Shown piece by piece: positions 34,520 to 44,904 of a stretch of DNA of 64,000 bases. The notes under the pieces were generated by a model that worked only from the letters and a program-made list of their open reading frames with translations, was not told the DNA's origin and did not search any database. Source of the DNA: Acetobacter garciniae (GTDB lineage Bacteria > Pseudomonadota > Alphaproteobacteria > Acetobacterales > Acetobacteraceae); assembly GCF_017377735.1 (NCBI RefSeq), contig NZ_JAFVMH010000007.1:124001-188000 (forward strand). Reading direction: 5' to 3'. Numbering within the stretch: position 1 is the first letter of the stretch; the number at the start of each line of letters is the position of its first letter. A program made the translations under genes and the position numbers.

Positions 34520-34993
34520 ATGGCGAAGGAACCCCGCGCAAGCAAGCAGCAGGCGCAAGAACCGCCGCGCCGGGCCATGACGGCACGCAGCCTGGCGGCC
34601 CTGCTGCCCGCCGTAACAGCCCCGGCCTTCCGCCGCCGCTCCCCCACGGGCGCACGGCTCCTGGCCTGCTGGGCCGACGCCATAGGCCCGGCGCATGCGC
34701 GGCTGACCACCCCCCAACGCCTGAGTGCGGGAACGCTGACCATAGGCTGCGCCAGCCATGTCGCGCTGGAACTGCAACACCAAGCGGATATGCTGATCGC
34801 CCGGATCAACACATGGTGCGGCGACCGGCTGGTGACACGCCTGCGCTTCGTGCATGACCCGCAGGCGGGCAGGCGGCCCTCCTCCGCGCGGCAAAAGCGC
34901 AAGCCCGCCCAGCCCTGCACCCTGCCCGACCTGCCCGAAGGCCCGCTGCGCGCAGCACTGGAAGCATTGGGCACGGGCATTGCGCAGGACTAG
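34520..34993 (+). CDS. DUF721 protein
   Basis: 157 residues. ATG at 34520 has GGAGG five bases upstream. The fold core is visible in FRRRSPTGARLLACWADAIGPAHARLTTP, with the Trp-x5-G motif, and LTIGCASHVALELQHQADMLIARIN, typical of DUF721 (DciA-like) proteins. DciA proteins load the replicative helicase in many bacteria, and alphaproteobacterial DUF721 genes often sit beside mutY, as here. Whether this one serves as helicase loader is not shown by sequence. It is divergent from mutY with only 10 bases between the starts. Confidence 0.8.
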   Translation: MAKEPRASKQQAQEPPRRAMTARSLAALLPAVTAPAFRRRSPTGARLLACWADAIGPAHARLTTPQRLSAGTLTIGCASHVALELQHQADMLIARINTWCGDRLVTRLRFVHDPQAGRRPSSARQKRKPAQPCTLPDLPEGPLRAALEALGTGIAQD

Positions 34994-35352
34994 GGCGGCA
35001 AGCGCTTTTCACCTCCGCCGCGCCGGGGTTCGGGGGGCGAAGCCGTGCCGTCAGGCCTGCAAGTGCCCAACGACCCTCATGCCCCATTGCGCAGGGCCGC
35101 ACAGGCAGGCACCATGGCGGCATGTGGCGTGGCTTTTCCTTTCCCCTTCTGCGTACCGCGCTATCGCGTGCAGCGCGGCCCCATGCTGCGCTCCGTGCGG
35201 CATGGCCCCCCACGCCACGGCCCGATGCGGGACAGCCCCCCGTGGCCCGGCCCGTGACGGCCAGATCCGGGGGATTCCTGGCACCGCCATCCCTGGCCCG
35301 GTTCCTTACGGCCCTGCTGTCTGGCACATGCGCCCGCGCCGCAGCGCCCGGT
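34994..35352. other. Intergenic region, no confident gene
   Basis: About 360 GC-rich bases before the lytic transglycosylase gene. The frame of that gene is open upstream to 35122, but the extra 77 residues are Arg/Pro-rich and precede the lipoprotein signal, so they are probably not translated. No RNA gene or repeat is recognised. Confidence 0.4.
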
Positions 35353-36507
35353 ATGGGCTGGCAGCGCGTGCGGGCCGGGCTGGCGCTGGGCGCGCTGGCG
35401 GTGCTGGCCGCCTGTGCCGGGCCCAGCCGCAGCTACCGCCCGCCCGGTTCCGCCCTGAACCCGTGGGGGCCGTATATTCGCGAGGCATCGCAACGGTTCT
35501 CCATCCCGCAGGGGTGGATACGCGCCGTGATGTGGCAGGAATCGGGGGGGCACCAGTATATCCACGGCCAGTTGACCCGTTCGGTCCATGGGGCCGTGGG
35601 GCTGATGCAGGTCAAGCCCGATACCTACCACGAACTGGCGCAGCGCTACGGGCTGGGTTCGGACCCGTATGACCCGCATGACAATATCATGGCGGGCAGC
35701 GGGTATATCCGCGAACTGTACGACCGGTTCGGCTCCCCCGATTTTCTGGCCGCCTATAGCTGCGGCCCGCAATGCATGGCCAATTACCGTGCCGGTTCGG
35801 GCTCCCTGCCCGGCTATGCGCGCAGCTACCTGGCCGCTGTCGCCCCGCATCTGAACGACCCCGTGCCCGCCGTGACCGAACCGGGGCCCGAAATCACGCC
35901 GCTGTCCACGCCCGTGCGCGTGGTGGCCGACAGCACCCCCGCCCCGGCGGAGAACGAAAACGCCCAGGCGGACGCGCAGGCCGCGGCATCGGACATGCAG
36001 GCCCCCAACGCGGCCCCCGTCGCCGTTGCCAGCGCGGACATGCCCGCCCCCGAATCCACCCCCGGCGGCCCCGCCGATACCACGGTCCTGGGCCCGGGCG
36101 AGCCGGATACGACCAGCCAGGCCCTGCGCGCGCCGGGCATGGCGGGCAATGGCAGCACGGGCGCAACGCCCGCCGTGGCCAGCCCACCCATCATGGCAGG
36201 CACCACCGCCAGTTCCACCCTGCGCGGGCGTGGACCGGCTCTGGTCTGGCAGCAGAATGCGCAAACCGGCAATGCGGTGATCCAGATCGGCGCGTTCTCC
36301 ACCCAGTCCCGCGCGCGGGACGCCCTGCGCCTGGCCCACAGCACCACACAGGCCCTGAACCGCGCGACCGATCGGGTCGAACCGGTCCAGCACGGGGCGC
36401 AACCCATCTGGCGCACCCGCATCGCGGGCCTGCCCGCCGGACGGACCCAGGCCATATGCGCGAGCCTGCGCCAGCAGGGCCTGTCCTGCGTGACCGTTTC
36501 GCAATAA
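35353..36507 (+). CDS. Lipoprotein lytic transglycosylase with SLT and SPOR domains
   Basis: 384 residues from the ATG at 35353, chosen because it directly precedes a lipoprotein signal: GLALGALAVLAAC with the lipobox LAAC at residues ~18-21. Residues ~40-165 are the SLT domain: YIREASQRFSIPQGWIRAVMWQESGG with the catalytic Glu, VHGAVGLMQVKPDTY, and DPHDNIMAGSGYIRELYDRFG. After a Pro/Ala-rich linker, residues ~305-384 form a SPOR domain (VIQIGAFSTQSRARDAL) that binds denuded glycan at the septum. It cleaves peptidoglycan in the periplasm, probably tethered to a membrane and involved in division. It stands alone in the operon sense. Confidence 0.88.
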   Translation: MGWQRVRAGLALGALAVLAACAGPSRSYRPPGSALNPWGPYIREASQRFSIPQGWIRAVMWQESGGHQYIHGQLTRSVHGAVGLMQVKPDTYHELAQRYGLGSDPYDPHDNIMAGSGYIRELYDRFGSPDFLAAYSCGPQCMANYRAGSGSLPGYARSYLAAVAPHLNDPVPAVTEPGPEITPLSTPVRVVADSTPAPAENENAQADAQAAASDMQAPNAAPVAVASADMPAPESTPGGPADTTVLGPGEPDTTSQALRAPGMAGNGSTGATPAVASPPIMAGTTASSTLRGRGPALVWQQNAQTGNAVIQIGAFSTQSRARDALRLAHSTTQALNRATDRVEPVQHGAQPIWRTRIAGLPAGRTQAICASLRQQGLSCVTVSQ

Positions 36508-36777
36508 CGGCCCTTGTCGAACAATCGGTCGGGCGCGGCTGGCGGGTCTTTGCCGCTGGTTTTGCATGTTATCGCGATACGGCGGGGCCGCCCGGGCGGG
36601 CAACGGTCGCCCGATGATCATTCGAGCGATTTGAAAACAGCGTTTTAATCTTTCTGCGCTAGAGACCTGGAATGCGGGGCCGCAAGGCTGCGCGCCATCG
36701 CTTCCAAGACTTTGTGAATTTTCCGTTAATTTTTCCTTGTGGTTAAAATAACGGGCATTGCACGGGTACTCACGCGC

Positions 36778-39504
36778 ATGCACATTGCCAGCCATTCCCC
36801 ACCCCCGTCCGGGCAGGCCAGCACCAGCCAGACCGGCATCGGGCAGGCCAATACCGGGCAGACCGGTGTTCTGCATATCACCCTGCTTGGGCATATGGCG
36901 GTGACCTCCGCCGCCGGGGTGTCCCTTCTGCCCACGGGGGCCAAGACACGGGCCCTGCTGGCCATTCTGGCCCTGTCGGACCGCAGGGCCGTCGCGCGCA
37001 CGCGGCTGGCCGAACTGCTGTGGTGCCGCCGTGGCCCCGAACAGGCGCGGGCCTCGCTCCGGCAGGAAATCCACCGCCTGCTGGGCGCACTGGCACCCCT
37101 TGGCCCCAGGGTGCTGGACGTGCAGCGCCATACCGTGGCGCTGCGCCGCGCGAGCGTGACAGTGGACGCCGAACGCGTGCTGGCCAGCACGCCGGCAACC
37201 GTCCTGTCCCTGCCCGATGCCCCACCCCCCCTGCTTGAAGACCTGGGCACGCTGGATGGGGCCTTCAGAACCTGGCTGGACGGCGAACGCGCGCGCCTGG
37301 ATGGCCATGTGCGCCACCAGCTTGAAGCCCTGCTGGCACACGCCCCCGACCCCGCCACCGTAAAGGAGGCGGCACGGCGGATCCTGCTGCTGAGCCCCCT
37401 GCACGAAGCCGCCTGGCAGGCACGGATCAAGGCCGAAATCCGCAATGGGGAGGAAGGGAACGCCCTTTCAAGTGCCAAGGCCTGTCTGGAGATGTTTCGC
37501 ACCGCGCTGGGCGGCCTGCCGGGGCAGGAGACCATGCGCCTGATCGCGGAACTGCGCGCAGCCCATGACCGCAACGCCTGCGCGCCCCACACCATGCGCG
37601 GGCCCCAGCCTTCACGCCTGCGGGCGGTGGTGTTCCTGTCCTGCCCGGTCACCACATCCCTCGCGCCCACCGCCGGACGTGCAGCCGGACAGGCCGCCAG
37701 ACAGGCCACTGGCGTTTTCCCCCCGGCTTCCCCCGCTCCCGCACGCGGTACGGCCATGGGTGCCGATACCCTACGGAGCACGGCCGGGTGTTGCGGCCCG
37801 CACCCCTGCGGCACCCCCAAGGACGATACCCGGGCCAGCGGCGCGACAGGCCCGTGCAGCCCGGCCCCGGATAGCGACCCCTATCGGAACAGGCCGGGCG
37901 GTATGCAGGGGACCGACCACGCGCGCCGTTCCGACAACACATTCGCGGCCGCCGATGGCGTGCACCCCGTGGCAGGGGCAGGCCGCGCGGAAGGCCCGCA
38001 GGGGGCGGCGGACCAGCCGGGCGATGTGGACCAGGCAGCCGGTGTGGCGGCCAGTGCCCTGGCGGATACGTATGCGAATATGTCAGCCGGTGCTTCTGGC
38101 GGAAGGGGGACCGGTGTCCTGGCTCATGTTCGGGCTGGCATCCCGGCTGACCCTTCCCCCGCCAGCGGCCTGCCTCTGGCCGAGCAGTTCCGGGATGAGC
38201 TGACACTGAACCTGGCCGTGCACGATGTCTTCGACCTGAGCATCCTGCCCGAACGGCTTGCGGGGGTACCGGCCCCGGCACCGCCATGCCAGCGCCAGGC
38301 CGATTTTCTGATCGGCATTACCCTGACAGGCGGCGACCGGCATGAAATCCGCTGCACGCTTCAGGCCTTCGACGCGCGCCGCAACGATACCGTCATCTGG
38401 GGGCAGCGGGCCACCATTCGCGCGCAGGACGTGTCCGATCTCAGCCACCGGCTGGCCAGCACACTGGTCTCAACCCTTATCCTGGCCGCCGCACGGCATG
38501 TGGCGGGCAAGCCCGACAGCGCGCTCAGCCCCATGGAAAAAGGCCTGCGCGCCTTTATCCTGACCCTGCGGGCCGACGCCATGCCAGAGGGTACGCCACA
38601 GGGTGCGCCGAACGGTGCGCCAGAACGCCTGCCGGAGCATCTACCTGAGCACCTGCCAAGGCACCTGCCCGATCACGCGCCAGATTCCCGCCCCGGCCAC
38701 CTGCCTGACCGCCGGGCCAGGCACCCCCATGGCACCATCGAAAAGCTGATCCGCACGGCGCAGGCCAGCAGCCCCGAAGACCCGTTCCTGTATTTCGTGC
38801 ATGCACGCTACCTGCTGGCCCGCCTGCATGACGACTGGCGCCGACCCGCGGCCCAGACCGCGCAAAGCCTGGTGCATGTGCTGCGGCGCGCGCTGGCCGT
38901 AACCCCCACCAGCCTGCCCTGCCGCTACCTGCTGGCCGCAGGCCTGTTCCATGCCGGCCAACTGGGTGAGGCCCAAGCCCTTCTGGCCCTGATGCACGAC
39001 GCCAGCCGTATCGATTCCCGCTGGGGCATGCTTGTCATGCTCGACGCGCTCAGTGCGCTATGCGCGGGGGATGCGATAACGGCCGCGCGGCTGTATGGGG
39101 AATTCTTCAGCCTGACAACGCCGCTGCCCGGCGGCCTGCTGCCTTCGCAGAATTTTATTCTCTCCTGTTTCCTGGCCGGGCGGCACGCGGACACGCTGCG
39201 CCACGCCCAGGGAATGCTGGCGGTCAACCCCGGGCGCATGGCGGTTCTGGTGCCTGCGATGGCTGCGGCGAATAGTCTTGGTTATCAAGACCTTGTACGG
39301 GATTACCAGGGCAAGATCCGCGCACGCCACCCCGATCTGTGCCCCCGTGCGATAGAGCAGCATTACAGCTACGTGCCCCGCTCGCTCCGCCATCAATTAC
39401 TGGCCGCGATAGGCCCCGAACACGGCCACGGGCCCCCCGCACGCCCCAAAGCGGGCCGCGAACACCATGCAGACGCTTGGCGGGACAGACCTGAGAGGAT
39501 ATGA
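36778..39504 (+). CDS. SARP/BTAD-type transcriptional regulator with a large low-complexity insert and TPR-like C-terminus
   Basis: About 908 residues from the ATG at 36778; a GTG at 36739 is an alternative, and neither has a clear ribosome site. Residues ~33-110 form an OmpR-like winged helix (ITLLGHMAVTSAAG, ALLAILALSDRRAVARTRLAELLW), followed by a BTAD helical region (~115-255, ILLLSPLHEAAWQARIKAE). Residues ~270-450 are Ala/Gly/Pro-rich and probably disordered. Then comes a TolB-like segment (LAEQFRDELTLNLAVHDVFDLSILPE) and TPR-like helices to the end. Such proteins activate transcription in response to unknown signals. 270 bases precede it, with an AT-rich promoter-like stretch near 36640-36740. 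Confidence 0.82.
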   Translation: MHIASHSPPPSGQASTSQTGIGQANTGQTGVLHITLLGHMAVTSAAGVSLLPTGAKTRALLAILALSDRRAVARTRLAELLWCRRGPEQARASLRQEIHRLLGALAPLGPRVLDVQRHTVALRRASVTVDAERVLASTPATVLSLPDAPPPLLEDLGTLDGAFRTWLDGERARLDGHVRHQLEALLAHAPDPATVKEAARRILLLSPLHEAAWQARIKAEIRNGEEGNALSSAKACLEMFRTALGGLPGQETMRLIAELRAAHDRNACAPHTMRGPQPSRLRAVVFLSCPVTTSLAPTAGRAAGQAARQATGVFPPASPAPARGTAMGADTLRSTAGCCGPHPCGTPKDDTRASGATGPCSPAPDSDPYRNRPGGMQGTDHARRSDNTFAAADGVHPVAGAGRAEGPQGAADQPGDVDQAAGVAASALADTYANMSAGASGGRGTGVLAHVRAGIPADPSPASGLPLAEQFRDELTLNLAVHDVFDLSILPERLAGVPAPAPPCQRQADFLIGITLTGGDRHEIRCTLQAFDARRNDTVIWGQRATIRAQDVSDLSHRLASTLVSTLILAAARHVAGKPDSALSPMEKGLRAFILTLRADAMPEGTPQGAPNGAPERLPEHLPEHLPRHLPDHAPDSRPGHLPDRRARHPHGTIEKLIRTAQASSPEDPFLYFVHARYLLARLHDDWRRPAAQTAQSLVHVLRRALAVTPTSLPCRYLLAAGLFHAGQLGEAQALLALMHDASRIDSRWGMLVMLDALSALCAGDAITAARLYGEFFSLTTPLPGGLLPSQNFILSCFLAGRHADTLRHAQGMLAVNPGRMAVLVPAMAAANSLGYQDLVRDYQGKIRARHPDLCPRAIEQHYSYVPRSLRHQLLAAIGPEHGHGPPARPKAGREHHADAWRDRPERI

Positions 39505-39606
39505 AGGCTGGCAGGAACACCTGAGCCGCCAGCCAGGCCCGAGCACGGCTCAAGCGGCGGACCGGGAAGGACGGATACCCCAGCGCCAAGGAGCCGTATC
39601 AACATC

Positions 39607-40176
39607 ATGCTTCGCCGTCTCAAGCACTTCCGCCCTGCCGCCGGTCGCGCATTCTTCTCGCCCCCATCCCTGCGGGCTTCCCTTCTTGCTCCCACACTGG
39701 CCCCCACCCTGGCCCTGAGCGGGCTGTGCCTGCTGGGCGGGTGTTCGCTGTTCGGGCTGGGGAGCAACAACACCAGCAGCAGCCTGACCCCCCCCAACAG
39801 CGAATTGCTGAGCGAAGATCGCGGCGCATCGGGCGGGGAGGCCTCGCTCAAGGGTGGGGTGAACGCCTATCTGTGGCGCGCCGCACTGGATACGCTGTCC
39901 TTCATGCCCATCGCCTCGACCGATGCGGAAGGCGGCATTATCCTGACCGACTGGTACACCCCGCCGGCAGCGCAGGGCGAACGCTTCAAGATCACCGCCT
40001 TCATCCTGGACCGCCGCCTGCGCTCGGATGCGCTGCGGCTGAGCGTGTTCCGCCAGGTTCGCCAGGGCGATTCGTGGGTCGATACCCAGCCCGCGCCCAA
40101 CACCGCCTCCGATATCGCAACGCGTATTCTCTCCCGCGCGCGCAAGCTCCGCGCCGATAACGGCAACCGCGACTGA
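39607..40176 (+). CDS. DUF3576 lipoprotein
   Basis: 189 residues. Signal peptide with lipobox LLGGC around residue 46. The mature part contains GGVNAYLWRAALDTLSFMPIASTDAEGG, TDWYTPP and the C-terminal IATRILSRARKLR, all typical of the alphaproteobacterial DUF3576 family. It is probably an outer-membrane-anchored envelope protein. Gene neighbours in this group are commonly leuS and lptE, as here (137 bases to leuS). The role is unknown; placement next to lptE suggests envelope biogenesis. Confidence 0.88.
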   Translation: MLRRLKHFRPAAGRAFFSPPSLRASLLAPTLAPTLALSGLCLLGGCSLFGLGSNNTSSSLTPPNSELLSEDRGASGGEASLKGGVNAYLWRAALDTLSFMPIASTDAEGGIILTDWYTPPAAQGERFKITAFILDRRLRSDALRLSVFRQVRQGDSWVDTQPAPNTASDIATRILSRARKLRADNGNRD

Positions 40177-40313
40177 TAACCCGGCACGGGGCCCCGGGCC
40201 GGCTGCGGGCCGCCCGGAGGCCCCGCGCCCGTCGGCCCTCGCTCCCGGCCCTGGCACCCTGTGGCGCTGCATGGCCGTTTTCCGTCCTTTCAACACTGGC
40301 TGCGTAGTTCTTC

Positions 40314-42947
40314 ATGTCTCAATCGACCAGCACTTCCCTGTCCTACGATTTTCATACCGTCGAACCCAAATGGCAGGCCGCCTGGGACAGCGCGGGCATT
40401 TTCACCGTTCCCGACGTGCCTCCGGCCGACCGGCCCAAATATTACGTGCTGGAGATGTTTCCCTACCCGTCGGGGCAGTTGCACATGGGCCATGTGCGCA
40501 ACTACGCGCTGGGCGATGTCATTGCCCGCTACAAGCGCGCGCGCGGCTATGCGGTGCTGCACCCCATGGGGTGGGACGCCTTTGGCCTGCCCGCCGAAAA
40601 CGCGGCGCGTGAACGCGGCGTGCACCCGCGCGAATGGACGCTGAACAACATTGCCGCCATGCGCGCGACCTTGCAGCGCCTTGGCTTTTCGCTGAACTGG
40701 GACCGCGAGATCGCGACCTGCCTGCCCGATTACTACGGCAAGCAGCAAAAGCTGTTCCTGGACTTCCTGGCTGCGGGCCTGGTGGAACGGCGCGAAAGCT
40801 GGGTGAACTGGGACCCGGTGGACCAGACGGTGCTGGCCAACGAACAGGTGGTGGACGGCAAGGGCTGGCGCTCGGGCGCACCGATCGAGAAAAAACAGCT
40901 TTCGCAATGGTTCCTCAAGATCACCGATTTCGCGCAAAGCCTGCTGGACGGGCTGGGCAAGCTGGACCGCTGGCCCGAACGCGTGCGCACCATGCAGGAA
41001 CGCTGGATCGGCCGGTCTGAAGGTGCTCGTATCCGCTTTTCGCTCCATCAGCCGCCGGCGGGGCTGGATACGAACCTGAACGCGGTGGAAGTGTTCACCA
41101 CCCGCCCCGACACATTGTTCGGCATGTCGTTCCTGGCCATTGCCCCCGATCACCCGCTGGCCGCATGGGCTGCGGCGCAGAACGCCGAGGCGGCCGAATT
41201 CGTGGCGGAATGCCGCAGGCTCGGCACCTCGGTCGAGGCGGTGGAAACGGCGGAAAAACGTGGTTTCGACACCGGGCTGCGCGTCAACCACCCGTTCATG
41301 GACAAGAGCTTTCCGGTCTGGATCGCCAATTTCGTGCTGATGGATTACGGCACCGGCGCGCTGTTCGGCTGCCCGGCGGGGGACCAGCGCGACCTGGATT
41401 TCGCGCATAAATACAACCTGCCCGTGCTGCCCGTCGTCCTGCCCCCGGGCAAGGACCAGGCCGATTACACCATCACCACCCAGGCCTATGCGGGCGACGG
41501 GGTCATGATCAATTCCGGCTTCCTGGACGGGCTGAGCACGTCCGACGCACGCAGTGCCGCCATTACCCGGCTGGAAGAGCAGGGCGTGGGCGAGGGTGTG
41601 ACCAACTGGCGCCTGCGCGACTGGGGCATTTCGCGCCAGCGCTACTGGGGCTGCCCCATTCCCGTGATCCACTGCGAAACCTGCGGCCCGGTGGCCGTGC
41701 CCGATGCGCAACTGCCGGTGGAACTGCCCGAGGATGTCACCTTCGACAGGCCCGGCAACCCGCTGGACCACCACCCCACCTGGAAGCACACCACCTGCCC
41801 GTGCTGCGGCAAGCCCGCCCTGCGCGAGACCGACACGTGCGACACCTTCGTTGACAGTTCGTGGTATTTCGCCCGCTTTACCGCCCCCCACGCGCCCACG
41901 CCCACCGTGCGCGCCGCAGCCGATGGCTGGCTGCCGGTGGACCAGTATATCGGCGGGATCGAACACGCCATCCTGCACCTGCTCTATGCGCGCTTCTTCA
42001 CCCGCGCCATGCACCGCACGGACAACCTGGATGTGGACGAACCCTTTGCGGGGCTGTTCACCCAGGGCATGGTCAGCCACGAAAGCTACAAGGACAGTGC
42101 GGGCAACTGGCTTTACCCCGAAGAGGTGGAACGCACCGCCAATGGTGTGGTCAAGACCGGCACCACCGAGCCCGTAACCGTGGGCCGGGTGGAAAAAATG
42201 TCCAAGTCCAAGCGCAACACGGTGGCCCCGGTGGCCATTATCGAACGCTTTGGCGCGGATACCGCACGCTGGTTCGTGTTGTCAGACAGCCCGCCCGAAC
42301 GCGACATGGAATGGACCGAAGCCGGTGTGGCCGGGGCCGCGCGCTTTGCCCAGCGCCTGTTCCGCACCGTCAGCGCCATTGCGGCCAGGGTGCCCGCGAA
42401 TACCGCCTGCCCGGAAGAAATTTCCGCCCAGGCCGATGCGCTGCGCCGGGCCACGCACCGCACCATTGCTGCCGTGACCGAAGCGCTGGAAAGCTTTGCC
42501 ATCAACGTGGCGGTGGCCCGTATTCACGAACTGACCTCGGCCCTGGCGGAGGCGGAAAAAACCATCGCCAAGGACAAGGACACACCCGCGGGCCTGGACT
42601 TTGCCCTGCGTGAGGCCGCACGCACGCTGTGCCTGCTGAGTGCGCCCATGATGCCCCATCTGGCCGAGGAAATGTTCGCCGAACTCGACCCCAAGGCCGG
42701 GCTTGCCGCCAGCCAGGACTGGCCCCAGGCCGAACCCGACCTGCTGGCCGCCACCAGCCTGACCATAGCCGTACAGATCATGGGCAAGCTGCGCGGCACG
42801 GTGCAGGCCGAACCGGATGAAGACCCCGCTGCCGTGCTGGCCCGCGCGGAAGCCGAGCCCAATGTGGCGCGGCTGCTGGAGGGCAAGCGCATTGTCAAGC
42901 GCGTGCATGTGCCCAACCGTATCGTCAACTTCGTCACGGCTGGCTGA
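40314..42947 (+). CDS. leuS: Leucyl-tRNA synthetase
   Basis: 877 residues, the normal length. The class I HIGH motif is HMGH in [17 protein letters not shown] (about residue 52), [13 protein letters not shown] follows, and the KMSKS motif is [11 protein letters not shown] (about 628). The editing domain (CP1, ~225-420) has TTRPDTLFG and [18 protein letters not shown] with the conserved Asp. It charges tRNA-Leu and hydrolyses mischarged products. The stop codon overlaps the lptE start by one base, so lptE is translationally linked. Confidence 0.98.
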   Translation: MSQSTSTSLSYDFHTVEPKWQAAWDSAGIFTVPDVPPADRPKYYVLEMFPYPSGQLHMGHVRNYALGDVIARYKRARGYAVLHPMGWDAFGLPAENAARERGVHPREWTLNNIAAMRATLQRLGFSLNWDREIATCLPDYYGKQQKLFLDFLAAGLVERRESWVNWDPVDQTVLANEQVVDGKGWRSGAPIEKKQLSQWFLKITDFAQSLLDGLGKLDRWPERVRTMQERWIGRSEGARIRFSLHQPPAGLDTNLNAVEVFTTRPDTLFGMSFLAIAPDHPLAAWAAAQNAEAAEFVAECRRLGTSVEAVETAEKRGFDTGLRVNHPFMDKSFPVWIANFVLMDYGTGALFGCPAGDQRDLDFAHKYNLPVLPVVLPPGKDQADYTITTQAYAGDGVMINSGFLDGLSTSDARSAAITRLEEQGVGEGVTNWRLRDWGISRQRYWGCPIPVIHCETCGPVAVPDAQLPVELPEDVTFDRPGNPLDHHPTWKHTTCPCCGKPALRETDTCDTFVDSSWYFARFTAPHAPTPTVRAAADGWLPVDQYIGGIEHAILHLLYARFFTRAMHRTDNLDVDEPFAGLFTQGMVSHESYKDSAGNWLYPEEVERTANGVVKTGTTEPVTVGRVEKMSKSKRNTVAPVAIIERFGADTARWFVLSDSPPERDMEWTEAGVAGAARFAQRLFRTVSAIAARVPANTACPEEISAQADALRRATHRTIAAVTEALESFAINVAVARIHELTSALAEAEKTIAKDKDTPAGLDFALREAARTLCLLSAPMMPHLAEEMFAELDPKAGLAASQDWPQAEPDLLAATSLTIAVQIMGKLRGTVQAEPDEDPAAVLARAEAEPNVARLLEGKRIVKRVHVPNRIVNFVTAG

Positions 42948-43648
42948 TGCGCACCCCCTGCCTTGTCCCCCGCGCCGTACGGGCCGTGCTGTCCGCAATG
43001 CTGGCGGGGGCCCTGCTGGTGCCGCTGGCGGGCTGCGGCTTCAAGCCCCTGTACGGCACACAGGACGGGCAGGCGGATATCGCGGCCGAAATGGCGCAGG
43101 TCTATGTCGCCAATATCGGTGACCGCACGGGCCAGCAGCTTCGCCTGGCCCTGCAGGCCGAGCTGGAGCAGGGGGCGGCCGAAGATCCGCATAAATACAC
43201 GCTGGTGGTCCGCCCCTCCTTCGGGGGGGAAGCGGTGGATATCCATGCCGACAACACATCGGGGCGTATCCGCATTACGGGCCACGCCCATTGGCAGCTT
43301 TACACCGTGGCCATGACCCCCAAGCTGCTGGCCCAGGGCGATACAAGTGCCCTGGACGGGTATACCGCCACATACGAACAGTATTTTGCCCAGACCCTGA
43401 ACACCGAGACGGCAAACGGGCGGCTGGCCCATACGCTGGCCCATCAGGTGGCGCAGCAGGTGGCCATATGGTTCCGCACCAGGGCCACCCCACCCGAGAC
43501 GCGTGACCGTGGCCCAAGGGCCATGTACCCCGCGGGCGGCAGCGCCATCACGCAATCCGAAAAGCAGGGCCCGATGGAGCAGGAAGGCGAAGACGCCATT
43601 CCAGACATGGCCACCGGGCGTTCCACCCCAGATGCCGGGCAGCTTTAG
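42947..43648 (+). CDS. lptE: LPS assembly lipoprotein LptE
   Basis: 233 residues. Lipoprotein signal ALLVPLAGC (Cys about residue 30) followed by GFKPLYGT, the hallmark of alphaproteobacterial LptE. The YTLVVRPSFGGEAVDI and TATYEQYFAQTLNTETANGRLA stretches match the family. It forms the outer-membrane LPS translocon plug with LptD. The last ~60 residues are polar and longer than usual. The gene overlaps leuS by one base and precedes holA by 49 bases, the standard arrangement in the class. Confidence 0.92.
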   Translation: MRTPCLVPRAVRAVLSAMLAGALLVPLAGCGFKPLYGTQDGQADIAAEMAQVYVANIGDRTGQQLRLALQAELEQGAAEDPHKYTLVVRPSFGGEAVDIHADNTSGRIRITGHAHWQLYTVAMTPKLLAQGDTSALDGYTATYEQYFAQTLNTETANGRLAHTLAHQVAQQVAIWFRTRATPPETRDRGPRAMYPAGGSAITQSEKQGPMEQEGEDAIPDMATGRSTPDAGQL

Positions 43649-43697
43649 GGCCGCCGCCTATGAGCCCGGTCGTGACTTCAGCCCATGAGCCCGGCCC

Positions 43698-44723
43698 ATG
43701 AAAATTGACGCCCGCACCCTGCCCCGCGTCCTGGCCGACCCCGGGGCGTGGCGGGTTATCCTGCTCTACGGCGAGGATACGGGGCTTATTCGCGAACGCG
43801 CGCAGGATGCCGTGCGCAAGATCGTGGGGGCGACAGACGACCCGTTCCGCATTGCCGTGCTGGACCGCGAAACCCATGACCGGCTGGAGGAGGAGGCAAC
43901 GGCCCTCTCGCTCATGGGGGGGCGGCGCGTGGTGCGCGTGCGCGATGCGTCGGACAGCCAGCTCAAACCGCTCGAACACAGCCTGGGCCAGAAGACAGAC
44001 ACGCTGATTGTGCTCGAGGCGCCGGGCCTTGCCTCGCGCTCCAAATTGCGGGCCTTTGTCGAAAGCCGACCCGATTGCGCCTCCATCGGCTGCTACCCCG
44101 AAGAAGGCCGCAACCTGGAAAGCAGTGTCGCCAAAATGCTGGGCGCATATCAGGTGCGGATCGATGCCGATGCTCTGCACTGGCTGGCGACGCGGCTGGG
44201 GGCCGACCGCGCGGCGGCACGCAGCGAGGTTGAAAAACTGGCGCTTTACGCAGGCGATGGCGGCAAGCTGGACCTGGAAGACGTGCGCGCCTGCATTGGG
44301 GATGCGGGCAGCGTTTCGGTGGAGGATGCAGCCTTTGCCGCAACCGAGGGCCAGAGGGCGCAGGCCGACCTGGCGCTGGAACGCGCACTGGCCGAAGGGA
44401 CGAGCCCCATTGCCATTATCCGCGCCTTTTTGGCGCATCTGCACCGCCTGCGCCGGGTGCGTGCGGCCATGGCCAGCGGGATGAGCCGCACCGACGCGCT
44501 GAAAACCCTGCGCCCACCTGTTTTCTTCAAGCGCACGGCAAGCTTCGGCCGCGCGCTTGAACTGTGGTCCCTGCCCGCCCTGACGCGCGAAACCGCGGCC
44601 TGGCAGGCGCTGGAACTGGCCTGCAAGCAGACCGGAGCCCCCGACACGCTGCTCTGCCGCCGCCAGGTCGCCATACTCAGCGCCCGCGCGGCCCAGGCCG
44701 GCAGCAAAAGCGCGCGGGGCTGA
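43698..44723 (+). CDS. holA: DNA polymerase III subunit delta
   Basis: 341 residues. The family start RVILLYGEDTGLIRERAQDAVRKIVG, then FRIAVLD, EATALSLMGGRRVVRVRDA, AYQVRIDADALHWLATRLGADRAAARSEVEKLALY, and the C-terminal domain (GTSPIAIIRAFLAHLHRL). It opens the beta clamp within the clamp loader. It is the third gene of the leuS-lptE-holA run. Confidence 0.95.
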   Translation: MKIDARTLPRVLADPGAWRVILLYGEDTGLIRERAQDAVRKIVGATDDPFRIAVLDRETHDRLEEEATALSLMGGRRVVRVRDASDSQLKPLEHSLGQKTDTLIVLEAPGLASRSKLRAFVESRPDCASIGCYPEEGRNLESSVAKMLGAYQVRIDADALHWLATRLGADRAAARSEVEKLALYAGDGGKLDLEDVRACIGDAGSVSVEDAAFAATEGQRAQADLALERALAEGTSPIAIIRAFLAHLHRLRRVRAAMASGMSRTDALKTLRPPVFFKRTASFGRALELWSLPALTRETAAWQALELACKQTGAPDTLLCRRQVAILSARAAQAGSKSARG

Positions 44724-44904
44724 ACACGCTCGTTCACACTCTGCCGCACGCCCTGCCCGTACGGCCCCCTGGCACAGACCTTGGCACGAAACCTTCGGAT
44801 AGCCGTCGCACTAACCCCAGGGCCGCCGGCAATGCCACCCCCGCTCCCCGTCCCGGCGTTCCCCCTTGCCGGGAGAGAACGGGTTTTGTATACAGGGCGC
44901 GTGT

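Noticed and set aside
36739-36780. GTG at 36739 as the start of the BTAD regulator
   Set aside because: It has no ribosome site and adds residues without homology; the ATG at 36778 was preferred, though not proven.
35161-37404. 747-residue minus-strand frame across two genes
   Set aside because: It spans the SLT lipoprotein and the BTAD regulator in antisense and is low complexity.
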